Assembly: GCF_014235875.1 (NCBI RefSeq)
Contig: NZ_JACJUK010000002.1
Location: 186,001 to 250,000, forward strand
Source of the DNA: Croceivirga lutea
GTDB lineage: Bacteria; Bacteroidota; Bacteroidia; Flavobacteriales; Flavobacteriaceae
DNA length: 64,000 nt
Reading direction: 5' to 3'
The notes beneath the pieces are model-generated. The model saw only the letters and a program-made list of their open reading frames with translations. It was not told where the DNA came from and did not search any database. This document shows positions 8,392-15,903 of this stretch, piece by piece. Each line of letters starts with the position of its first letter. The first letter of the stretch is position 1. A program made the position numbers and the translations under genes.

Positions 8392-9946
8392 ATTCCCAAA
8401 TACTATAAACTTCTTGTACTGTAAAATCTTTTATTACCATTTTGGTATTAGAAAGGTTCTTGAACTCTATTTGATTATAAGGTTCACTTGGAAAAATTTG
8501 TTCTGTCATAACACCTTCTCCTTTATTAACAAACAATTCTGAAGAAGAAGCGTCTACAAATACCTCCCAAGCCATTGGATTTGCTGACTTATCTTCCAAA
8601 ATCATATAATGTAATTTATTTCCAAAATCATAATTAAAACCGGTATCGCCAGAATTAGTTCTATCTACCATGACCATATGTTCAACTGCTTCATAGATAA
8701 AACTCAAACTTTCTTTTTTACCATTAGATAGGGTTAGACTAAGGTCTTTTCTAGGTAATTGTAGACTTATTTTTGATTGATTTAAATTGGCTACCTCCAC
8801 AACTTTTGATTCACCCGGCGCCAAAGAAAATTCAGTTGTAGCATCATTTTTTAGAAGGCTTTGTAAGCTTTCCACTGGGTAATTCACCAACACATACTCA
8901 TCTTCAATTTTTTTGAGTTTTAAATCTCGCGGAAGCGTCATTGCGCTTCGCCAAGTTGTTGTAGGGGTTTTTAAAGCATACTGCCAGTTACTCATCCAAC
9001 CAATAAACTTTCGTTTTCCATCAGGCGTATTGTTATACGTTACTCCAGCATAATTATCTGTTCCCCAATCTAACCACTTAAAATTTTCATGTGCTGCTGT
9101 AAAGGTTGTGCCATCAAAATCACCTACAAAATATTGTGTTCCACTGCCCCCATTTGGTGCACCAGAACCTATACTAATTATCATCACCCACTTTTTTTCT
9201 CCTGTTTCTTCAACCACTAACGGAAAAAGGTCTGGACACTCCCAAACTCCGCCATGCGCCCCATTATCTTCTCCAAAATCACTGATATTATCCCATTCTT
9301 TGAGATTTTTTGAACGGTAAAACTTAGCATGGTCACCCGCAACTAAAATCATAATCCAACTTTCAGAAGCCTGGTGCCAAAAGACTTTAGGGTCTCTAAA
9401 ATCTTTAATTCCGGGATTTTTAATTATGGGATTATCCGCAAATTTTGTCCATGTTTCTCCATTATCTAAACTGTAAGCTATGCCCTGACTTTGCCCATCT
9501 ATTTCTCCCCTTTTTTCTTTATCCATAGAAAAATAAGTGTATATAGCCACCAAAGGCACTTTTCCATTTGACCCAAAACCTGAGGTATTATTCTTGTCTA
9601 CAACTGCACTACCCGAAAATATAGCTCCTATCTCATCAGGATATAAGGCTATTGGTTTGTGCTCCCATTTTACCAGGTCTGTACTTGTTGCATGCCCCCA
9701 ATGCATTGGGCCCCAAACCGTAGCATTAGGGTAATATTGATAAAATAAATGGTAAACTCCTTCATTGAAAACCAAACCATTAGGGTCATTCATCCAAGAT
9801 GTTGGTGGAGAAAAATGATATTGCGGACGATGCTTTTCTTGATATAAGACGCTGTCATCACTTGCTAATTGTTCGGCTTCTTTAGGGTTGTTCTTGCAAC
9901 ATACCAATAGCAATATGGCAGTTATACTGGTAACTTTTTTTAACAT
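8390..9946 (-). CDS. GH32 fructan beta-fructosidase/levanase lipoprotein
   Basis: This 518-residue secreted enzyme cleaves beta-fructosyl links (sucrose, inulin or levan). All three GH32 signatures are present: WMNDPNG with nucleophile Asp54, FRDPKVFW (stabiliser Asp185) and WECPDLF with acid/base Glu236. The N-terminal five-bladed propeller runs to about residue 345 and is followed by a C-terminal beta-sandwich (SSSELFVNKGEGVMTEQIFP). The signal ends LLLVCCKNN, a lipobox with Cys16 or 17, so it is probably outer-membrane anchored. It stands alone, with no SusCD pair or fructokinase beside it. Levan versus inulin preference cannot be read from sequence by eye. Confidence 0.93.
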   Translation of the reverse strand: MLKKVTSITAILLLVCCKNNPKEAEQLASDDSVLYQEKHRPQYHFSPPTSWMNDPNGLVFNEGVYHLFYQYYPNATVWGPMHWGHATSTDLVKWEHKPIALYPDEIGAIFSGSAVVDKNNTSGFGSNGKVPLVAIYTYFSMDKEKRGEIDGQSQGIAYSLDNGETWTKFADNPIIKNPGIKDFRDPKVFWHQASESWIMILVAGDHAKFYRSKNLKEWDNISDFGEDNGAHGGVWECPDLFPLVVEETGEKKWVMIISIGSGAPNGGSGTQYFVGDFDGTTFTAAHENFKWLDWGTDNYAGVTYNNTPDGKRKFIGWMSNWQYALKTPTTTWRSAMTLPRDLKLKKIEDEYVLVNYPVESLQSLLKNDATTEFSLAPGESKVVEVANLNQSKISLQLPRKDLSLTLSNGKKESLSFIYEAVEHMVMVDRTNSGDTGFNYDFGNKLHYMILEDKSANPMAWEVFVDASSSELFVNKGEGVMTEQIFPSEPYNQIEFKNLSNTKMVIKDFTVQEVYSIWE

Positions 9947-9988
9947 AAAATCAGCTTAGTTTGAACTAAAAATAAAGAATTTTAAGCA

Positions 9989-10015
9989 TTGTATTTTTAG
10001 GTTAATGTATCTTTG
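9989..10015 (+). promoter_or_regulatory. Candidate promoter of the rhodanese/arsenosugar genes
   Basis: TATCTTTG at 10008-10015 fits TAnnTTTG. A TTG at 9989-9991 gives a spacer of 16 bases, shorter than ideal. The ATG at 10023 is only seven bases after the -7 box, so the mRNA would be leaderless or nearly so. Confidence 0.4.
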
Positions 10016-10022
10016 ATTCGCT

Positions 10023-10511
10023 ATGAGAATACACTACATACTGTTTTTGCTGTTTGTAATACCTCTAGGTTGTCTACCACAGAAAAACATTGACAAAACT
10101 CTAGAAAAAATGAATAGTGGGTCAGTTTCTTACGTAACGCCACAAGAACTACCTAACCAAAAAGTTGTTTTATTGGATACTAGAGAACTCGAAGAATTCA
10201 AGGTAAGCCATTTAAAAGATGCTCTTTGGGTAGGTTATAAAGATTTTGACATTACTACCGTATTAGAAAATATTCCTGAAAAAGAAACACCAATTGTTGT
10301 GTATTGCTCTATTGGTGTAAGGTCAGAAGATATTGGAGAAGAACTTCAAAAAGCTGGTTATACCAATATCAAAAACTTATATGGCGGAATCTTTGAATGG
10401 AAAAACCAGGATAAAGTCGTAATTGATTCTTTAGGTCAAGAAACAGAAAATATTCATGCTTATAGTAAGTATTGGGGAAAATTGTTGACCAAAGGAAACA
10501 AAGTATATTAA
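10023..10511 (+). CDS. Rhodanese-domain lipoprotein
   Basis: This 162-residue protein has a lipoprotein signal (FVIPLGC, Cys17) and a single rhodanese domain from about residue 38. It shows LLDTRELEEFKVSHLKDA, and YCSIGVRSE with the persulfide-forming Cys95, then LYGGIFEWKN. Rhodanese domains carry sulfane sulfur or act as thiol/arsenate-related redox modules. It is the first gene of a plus-strand run leading into the arsenosugar genes (21 bases to the next), and an envelope sulfur-transfer or arsenic-handling role is inferred from that only. Confidence 0.85.
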   Translation: MRIHYILFLLFVIPLGCLPQKNIDKTLEKMNSGSVSYVTPQELPNQKVVLLDTRELEEFKVSHLKDALWVGYKDFDITTVLENIPEKETPIVVYCSIGVRSEDIGEELQKAGYTNIKNLYGGIFEWKNQDKVVIDSLGQETENIHAYSKYWGKLLTKGNKVY

Positions 10512-10532
10512 ACATTTAACCAACTTCATCGA

Positions 10533-11171
10533 TTGAAAAACACTACCGAAAACCTTTTACTGATTTTCACTAGAAATCCGGAATTAGGTAAATGCAAAAC
10601 AAGATTAGCAGCAACTGTAGGCGACAAAACTGCATTAACCATTTATAATTTTTTATTAGAACACACCTTTGCAATCACTAAAGAAATTTCTGCCCACAAA
10701 CAAGTCTATTATACCGAAGAAATTTGGGAAGATGATGTTTGGGAAAGTAGTATTTATGACAAAAAACTACAAGACGGCATTAATTTAGGTGACCGCATGC
10801 AAAATGCCTTTCAAGCTGGTTTCAAAGCAGGTTTTAAACGAATTGTTATTATTGGGAGTGACATGTATGATATTAGTAAAGAAGATATTGAACAAGCTTT
10901 TATAGCGCTTCAAAATCATGATTTTGTAGTCGGCCCTGCTGAAGACGGCGGCTATTATTTATTAGGAATGACCAATTTACATGAACCTCTATTTCAAGAT
11001 AAAGTTTGGGGCACAGGAACCGTACTTAAAAACACGCTTTCTGATTTAAAAAATAAAAAGTACACTACTCTTTCTATTAAGAACGATGTAGATGTGTATG
11101 AAGATATTGAACATATAGATGCATTTCAACCCTTTTTAAAAGCGTATAAAAATGACAAAAAAACAACTTGA
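10533..11171 (+). CDS. TIGR04282-type arsenosugar glycosyltransferase
   Basis: This is a 212-residue nucleotide-diphospho-sugar transferase-like protein (DUF2064). It has the N-terminal signature FTRNPELGKCKTRLA (12-26), the Asp-containing VIIGSDMYDIS (106-115) and GPAEDGGYYLLG (134-145). NCBI models name this family arsenosugar biosynthesis-associated glycosyltransferase TIGR04282 because it occurs with ArsM/ArsS. The start is a TTG at 10533, since MKNTTENLLLIFTRNP is the expected N-terminus. The downstream phosphorylase begins inside its last codons (20-base overlap). It would transfer or activate a group on the dimethylarsinoyl-ribose; the exact step is not established. Confidence 0.85.
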   Translation: MKNTTENLLLIFTRNPELGKCKTRLAATVGDKTALTIYNFLLEHTFAITKEISAHKQVYYTEEIWEDDVWESSIYDKKLQDGINLGDRMQNAFQAGFKAGFKRIVIIGSDMYDISKEDIEQAFIALQNHDFVVGPAEDGGYYLLGMTNLHEPLFQDKVWGTGTVLKNTLSDLKNKKYTTLSIKNDVDVYEDIEHIDAFQPFLKAYKNDKKTT

Positions 11172-11967
11172 AGAATCAGCCGCATACTTAAAAAGTAAAG
11201 GTTTTGAAAAACCAGAAATTGGTATTGTTTTAGGTACTGGCTTGGGGCAATTGGTTACTGAAATTAAAGACCAAACCGTAGCCCACTACCATCAAATACC
11301 ATATTTTCCTTTAGCCACCGTTGAATTTCATTCTGGAAAACTCATATTCGGAAGCCTTGGTGGAAAAAAAGTGGTAGTTATGCAAGGTAGATTTCATTTA
11401 TATGAAGGCTATGATTTTGTTGACATTACCTACCCTATTCGTGTAATGCACGAGCTGGGAATTCAAAAACTATTTATTTCTAACGCGGCAGGAGCTATAA
11501 ATCTCGACTATAAAAAGGGAGATATGATGCTGATTGAAGATCATATAAATCTTCAGGGCGGATCTCCCCTAGCTTTTAAAAATGTTGGGGAATTTGGAGA
11601 ACGATTTGTTGATATGAGTGAACCTTACAATCTAAAAATGCGTAAGGTTATTGAACAATTAGCCGACAAACATAACATCTCGTTAAAAAAAGGTGTTTAT
11701 GCCTCAGTGGTAGGACCACAATTAGAAACTAAGGCTGAGTACAGAATGTTGAAAATTTTAGGTGCAGACGCGGTTGGTATGAGTACCGTACCCGAAGTAA
11801 TTGTTGCCAACCACTTAAAGTTACCAGTAGTAGCAATTAGTGTGTTAACAGATGAATGTGACCCAGATAATTTACAGCCAATAAATATTGAAGAGATAAT
11901 TAAAATTGCGAACCAAACCGAACCAAAAATGGTAAGGTTGTTTAAAGAATTAATAGAAGAAATATGA
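11152..11967 (+). CDS. Purine-nucleoside phosphorylase (class I)
   Basis: This 271-residue phosphorylase splits purine nucleosides into base and ribose-1-phosphate. Visible motifs are the phosphate-binding GTGLGQL (28-34), VEFHSGKL with His60, QGRFHLYEGY (79-88, Arg80 and His82), ISNAAGAIN (109-117) and the C-terminal VLTDECDPDN specificity segment. Its place inside the arsenosugar run, overlapping genes on both sides, suggests that it removes adenine from the 5'-deoxy-5'-dimethylarsinoyl-adenosine intermediate, a role proposed for PNP in such clusters. It can equally serve general purine salvage. It overlaps arsM by four bases (ATGA). Confidence 0.93.
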   Translation: MTKKQLEESAAYLKSKGFEKPEIGIVLGTGLGQLVTEIKDQTVAHYHQIPYFPLATVEFHSGKLIFGSLGGKKVVVMQGRFHLYEGYDFVDITYPIRVMHELGIQKLFISNAAGAINLDYKKGDMMLIEDHINLQGGSPLAFKNVGEFGERFVDMSEPYNLKMRKVIEQLADKHNISLKKGVYASVVGPQLETKAEYRMLKILGADAVGMSTVPEVIVANHLKLPVVAISVLTDECDPDNLQPINIEEIIKIANQTEPKMVRLFKELIEEI

Positions 11968-12929
11968 GCTATTTAGATGCGACTCAAGATTTGTATAAAG
12001 AAGCTGCACTAACCCCAGATGTAGGTCTTTGCTGCACTACAAACCCTATTTGGCAGTTCCCCGGACTATCTATTCCTAAAATAATGCAAGAAATGAATTA
12101 TGGCTGTGGTAGCACCGTTTCTGCACAAGATTTAGTTAATAACCCCAAAATACTTTATGTAGGCGTTGGCGGCGGTATGGAACTTTTACAATTTTCATAT
12201 TTCTCTAGACAAGTAGGTGGCGTTACAGGTGTTGACTCTGTAGATGAAATGTTAGAAGCTTCTCGCAAGAACTTTAAAATTGCAGAAGAAGAAAATGATT
12301 GGTTTAAAAGTAACTTCGTTAATCTTGTTAAGGGTGATGCATTAAACTTACCTATTGAAAATGAAAGTATTGATGTTGCGGCTCAAAACTGCCTTTTCAA
12401 TATTTTTAAAATGGAGGATTTAAAAAAGGCGGTTGCTGAAATGTATCGCGTTTTAAAACCGCATGGTAGATTGGTTATGAGTGACCCCATTTGTGAGCAA
12501 CCTATGAATAACGAACTCAGAAATGATGACCGTTTAAGGGCGCTTTGTCTCAGTGGCAGTATTCCCATGAAAGATTATATTAAAGTGCTTACAGATGCCG
12601 GTTTTGGAACTATAGAAATACGTGCTAAACACTCTTATAGAGTTTTAAGTCCTAATCATTATCCTACGGAAGAATTAATTCATATTGAATCTATTGAAAT
12701 AGCTGCCATTAAAGACCCAATGCCAGAAGATGGCCCATGTATCTTTACCGGCAAAACTGCTATTTATTACGGTAACCAAGAATATTTTGATGACGGCGCT
12801 GGCCATGTTTTACTTCAAAATCAACCGCTTGCAGTATGTGATAAAACAGCCGCCGCATTAGCTAAAGCTGACCCACAAATTCATGTAAGTGAAAGCACTT
12901 TTCATTATAATGGAGGTGGTTGCTGTTAA
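11964..12929 (+). CDS. arsM: Arsenosugar-type arsenite methyltransferase
   Basis: This is a 321-residue SAM-dependent methyltransferase. Motif I is LYVGVGGGMELL (65-75), the SAM acidic loop VTGVDSVDEML follows, and FNIFKMEDLKKAVAEMYRVL with VMSDPICEQPM complete the fold. The N-terminal GLCCTTNPIWQFPG (21-34) and YGCGSTVS are hallmarks of the ArsM type linked with arsenosugar synthesis, where the cysteines bind As(III). The C-terminus ends GGGCC, a further vicinal thiol pair. It methylates arsenite to mono- and dimethylarsenite in the cytosol. It is translationally coupled to the PNP gene, and the TIGR04283-type transferase follows after 13 bases. Confidence 0.92.
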   Translation: MSYLDATQDLYKEAALTPDVGLCCTTNPIWQFPGLSIPKIMQEMNYGCGSTVSAQDLVNNPKILYVGVGGGMELLQFSYFSRQVGGVTGVDSVDEMLEASRKNFKIAEEENDWFKSNFVNLVKGDALNLPIENESIDVAAQNCLFNIFKMEDLKKAVAEMYRVLKPHGRLVMSDPICEQPMNNELRNDDRLRALCLSGSIPMKDYIKVLTDAGFGTIEIRAKHSYRVLSPNHYPTEELIHIESIEIAAIKDPMPEDGPCIFTGKTAIYYGNQEYFDDGAGHVLLQNQPLAVCDKTAAALAKADPQIHVSESTFHYNGGGCC

Positions 12930-12942
12930 GTAAATTAAGGTA

Positions 12943-13632
12943 ATGTCTTTACTAAGTATTATCATACCCGTTTTAAATGAAGAAAATAACATATTGAAGC
13001 TGCTTGAGCACCTCAAAGCAGCTTCTTTTGATTTTAATAACATTGAAATAATTTGCGTTGATGGCGGAAGCACTGACCAAACTATTGTACAGTTAAAAAA
13101 TTCAGAAATACCCTTTAAAATATCTAAAAAAGGTAGAGCTCTTCAGATGAACGCTGGTGCTGAAATGGCTAAAGGCAAAATCTTATATTTTTTACATGCA
13201 GATACCTTGCCTCCTAAACATTTTGACTTACATATTAGAAATGCTGTTCTTAAAAACTGGCAAGCTGGTTGTTTTAGAATGCAGTTTGCTCCATCAAACT
13301 TATTTCTTGATTTTTTCGCGTTTTTAGCGCAATTTAATTTGCCTATATGCAGAGGTGGTGACCAATCATTATTCATCACCAAAAGTCTATTTGATAGCAA
13401 TTACGGATTTAATACAACGTATAAAATATATGAAGATGTGGAGTTTACAAACAGACTCTACAAACACGTAAATTTTAAAATACTTAAGTCAAAAGTGATT
13501 ACCTCATCTAGAAGGTATCAACAAAAGGGATTTTTAAAATTGCAATATCATTTTGGAATTATTCATTTAAAAAACCTTTTAGGAAAAGGTCCAAATGATT
13601 TACATAATTATTATCAAAAATACATTGCTTAA
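12943..13632 (+). CDS. TIGR04283-type arsenosugar glycosyltransferase (GT2)
   Basis: This 229-residue family 2 glycosyltransferase has SIIIPVLNEENNI (5-17) for nucleotide binding, CVDGGSTDQT (about 37-46) and the metal-binding motif FLHADTLPP (about 84-92). The acidic segment YEDVEFTNRLYKH supplies the probable catalytic base. There are no clear membrane helices. The family (TIGR04283) is named from co-occurrence with arsenosugar genes. With the TIGR04282 protein it probably builds the ribose aglycone link. It is the last gene of the plus-strand run and meets a minus-strand gene. Confidence 0.88.
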   Translation: MSLLSIIIPVLNEENNILKLLEHLKAASFDFNNIEIICVDGGSTDQTIVQLKNSEIPFKISKKGRALQMNAGAEMAKGKILYFLHADTLPPKHFDLHIRNAVLKNWQAGCFRMQFAPSNLFLDFFAFLAQFNLPICRGGDQSLFITKSLFDSNYGFNTTYKIYEDVEFTNRLYKHVNFKILKSKVITSSRRYQQKGFLKLQYHFGIIHLKNLLGKGPNDLHNYYQKYIA

Positions 13633-13637
13633 AAAGA

Positions 13638-13748
13638 AGGAATAGGAAATAATCTTAGGATATTTTTTGTTCATATAGTGTCACAAAATTCCAATGTCCA
13701 CCCCACTTGACATTCGGAAGTACCTTCCGTTAGACAACTCCTATTCCT
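13638..13748. repeat. Inverted repeat spanning a convergent junction
   Basis: AGGAATAGGA (13638-13647) and TCCTATTCCT (13739-13748) are exact 10-base inverted copies about 90 bases apart. Between them is a small perfect hairpin CGGAAG-TAC-CTTCCG (13715-13729). There is no T run, so a simple terminator is unlikely. The right arm covers the stop codon of the minus-strand gene. Confidence 0.45.
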
Positions 13749-14712
13749 GTAGTTCTATTGTTGCGTAATCATTAAAAATTCCGCTCGTTATGGTATTGGT
13801 TAACCATGTTTTATTTGGCTTAACCCTTACTCTGCCTTCTGCTTTTACATTAGAAGTGTTTTCTATTTCTAATAATGTTAACGGAGGCATTGCATTCTTT
13901 GCTAGGTACACATTGTTTTTTTGCGCAAAAACTTTGGTAAAATCTTTACCCGTTGCAATTTTCTTTTCTTTTAAAATATTTTGAAGATTGTGTGCAAAAC
14001 GCTTTCCCTCTGAATTATCATCGTGGTAAATAGAAACTTTATGATAAATACTGTTATCTAAAGCCTCATCTAGATTGATTACTACCAAACGCTGGTATTT
14101 TCCAAAATTCTTAAGATAGGCACTATTAATAATATCAACATATTCTCTCATATCTTGTATTGGAGCCATTGGAGCTTCTGTCTTACTTGTATATTCAAAA
14201 GAACCTATATCTGAGACTTGGTCTTCTGCATTGCCTTTAAGAAGATAAACTTTGGCCCCATTTACCATTAACTCTTCAGCGATAGAACGTAAAACCTCTT
14301 CTTTTAAATTACTTAGCTCTGCCTTTTCATCTTCACTATTAGAGGCTAACATTAAATAAATTATCGCATTTTTAAGATGGTCACTTTTGGTATTTAAAAG
14401 GGCAAGTTCTTCATTAAAAATGGCCGTTTCTGTACCTTTTTCTAGGTCCATTTTAACACCCATGTTTTTGTAAGAGTCTTCCACCAAAGGAATAAAATAT
14501 TGCTTGCCTAAAACCAATTCACTCCCATTCTTGAGATTTTCTTTATTAATGGTCAAAAACTCGCCGTAGTATTTTACGGGATCTAATCCTTCTTTTCTTA
14601 ATAGGGAAAAAATACCGTCTCCCTGCGCTGCAGTTACAGTATACATTTCTTCTTGAGCTGTTGTATATAGCCCAGAAACGAGTAACGTAAAAATTAAAAA
14701 TATGGTTCTCAC
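13741..14712 (-). CDS. Degenerate Amidase_3 paralogue, probably non-catalytic
   Basis: This 323-residue exported protein (signal peptide ending TTAQ) parallels the amidase encoded at 15904-16914 along its length. GDGIFSLLRKEGLDPVKYY matches GDGIFSLLRKNEMSPSEYL, and KNFGKYQRLVVINLDEA matches KNIGKYQRLLVTHVDSR. The zinc ligands are lost. The SGHGG motif is replaced by a LASNSE segment, the second His (222 in the paralogue) is Asn213, and only the catalytic-type Glu282 (LEIEN) survives. It probably cannot cleave peptidoglycan and may bind it or regulate the active paralogue. It has its own promoter with a repeated operator-like site. Pseudo-enzyme status is inferred from alignment by eye. Confidence 0.75.
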   Translation of the reverse strand: MRTIFLIFTLLVSGLYTTAQEEMYTVTAAQGDGIFSLLRKEGLDPVKYYGEFLTINKENLKNGSELVLGKQYFIPLVEDSYKNMGVKMDLEKGTETAIFNEELALLNTKSDHLKNAIIYLMLASNSEDEKAELSNLKEEVLRSIAEELMVNGAKVYLLKGNAEDQVSDIGSFEYTSKTEAPMAPIQDMREYVDIINSAYLKNFGKYQRLVVINLDEALDNSIYHKVSIYHDDNSEGKRFAHNLQNILKEKKIATGKDFTKVFAQKNNVYLAKNAMPPLTLLEIENTSNVKAEGRVRVKPNKTWLTNTITSGIFNDYATIELQE

Positions 14713-14740
14713 AAGATTGATTTAGTAGTCGGGGTTATAA

Positions 14741-14771
14741 CAAATATAGTATCTAATCGATAAAATGCAAA
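14741..14771 (-). promoter_or_regulatory. Promoter of the degenerate amidase gene
   Basis: Read on the minus strand, TTTG (14771-14768), a 19-base spacer and TATATTTG (14748-14741) match the Bacteroidota consensus exactly. The start codon is 28 bases further on. Confidence 0.7.
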
Positions 14772-14787
14772 AAACATCGATAAAATG
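14756..14787 (-). repeat. Direct-repeat operator candidate on the promoter
   Basis: Two identical copies of CATTTTATCGAT (minus strand; 14787-14776 and 14767-14756) are repeated with a period of 20 bases, about two helical turns. One copy abuts the TTTG box upstream and the other fills the promoter spacer, so a protein bound there would touch RNA polymerase. The regulator is unknown. Confidence 0.55.
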
Positions 14788-14842
14788 TATCGTATTTTTT
14801 TAGAGAAACTTCTAAATACTATCGAAATGCGCTGTAAACAAA

Positions 14843-15844
14843 TTATAATTTACCGTAAAATGATTGAATTACCTTTTCGGCCGGTTTATTCTGTGGTGTA
14901 AATCTGTTGTCTGCTTCACCACCTACTTCATCATGTCTTAGAAACCATTTCCAAATAAAACCGCCCATAAACCAATCTTGACTCCAAAATTCTTCAAATG
15001 TCACCTGTAGTGCATCTGACTGTGCTTCTAAATTCACATTGGTTTCATTACGGTCTACGAGCCAAGGCTTGTGGGCTGTATAATCCATACTTCTATACCC
15101 AAACTCTGTAAATAACACTGGCCTATCTACTTCTTTAGATTTTTCGTACAACTCTTTTTTCCACTTTTGCCAACCTTCTTTCATTTGTTCTTTAGAAGGA
15201 TGTTGTGATTCTGAAAGCGGAAAATAGGCATCAACCCCTATAAAATCTAAATCGTCCCAAAAAGGTGTTCGGGTATATTCATCCCAATTAGCAGCATATG
15301 TTAGCTTACCTGTAAAGACCTCTCGAATTTGCGCTATTAATTGAAACCAATATTCTGGTCTATTTTTTACAAATTCTTCAAGCTCTGTACCAATACAAAA
15401 GATATCGGCATTGGTTTCTTCTGCTAAACCAGCATAGGTTAATACAAAATCTGTATAACCCTCTTCTAAGGTTTTCCATTCTTCTTCTGAATTCATTACC
15501 AAATCACCGGTGAATTGACCGTGCCGTATCCATATTTGAGGTTTGACCATAACCTTTATACCATTGGCGTGTAACTGTTCTATATATTGCTTTCCGCCTA
15601 CTTTTGTCTCACCGAACCATTGTCTTTCACTATTGTGAATTACTACCGGATTATTTATATCACTTATAAATCCAAAAGGCATTACAGCAGCGTAATTGGC
15701 ATTTATTTTTAAAATAGGTTCGATATGTACTTGCTCAGCCTTTTCTCTAGAAGCTACGAAACTAACACCATTGATTTTTTGGACAGATTGGCTAGCACAA
15801 GAGAGCGTGAGCAAAATAGGAAGTAGTACTAAAAGTCTTTTCAT
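14843..15844 (-). CDS. GH113-like glycoside hydrolase lipoprotein
   Basis: The frame opens at 15889, but the Met at 15844 begins a clean lipoprotein signal (MKRLLVLLPILLTLSC, Cys16), so 333 residues are preferred. The body is a TIM-barrel. One candidate catalytic Glu is in FCIGTELEEF and the other in LFTEFGYRS; MVKPQIWIRHGQF and FIGVDAYFPLSE are further conserved segments. This pattern resembles family GH113 and related beta-mannanase or glucosidase barrels. It lies between the active and the degenerate amidase genes on the same strand, so it might act on an envelope glycan, though dietary glycan use is equally possible. Confidence 0.75.
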   Translation of the reverse strand: MKRLLVLLPILLTLSCASQSVQKINGVSFVASREKAEQVHIEPILKINANYAAVMPFGFISDINNPVVIHNSERQWFGETKVGGKQYIEQLHANGIKVMVKPQIWIRHGQFTGDLVMNSEEEWKTLEEGYTDFVLTYAGLAEETNADIFCIGTELEEFVKNRPEYWFQLIAQIREVFTGKLTYAANWDEYTRTPFWDDLDFIGVDAYFPLSESQHPSKEQMKEGWQKWKKELYEKSKEVDRPVLFTEFGYRSMDYTAHKPWLVDRNETNVNLEAQSDALQVTFEEFWSQDWFMGGFIWKWFLRHDEVGGEADNRFTPQNKPAEKVIQSFYGKL

Positions 15845-15903
15845 AGGTAGTTGATTACTACCTAAATTAAAGTAAATCAACCTATTCAACCAAAATATTA
15901 AGA

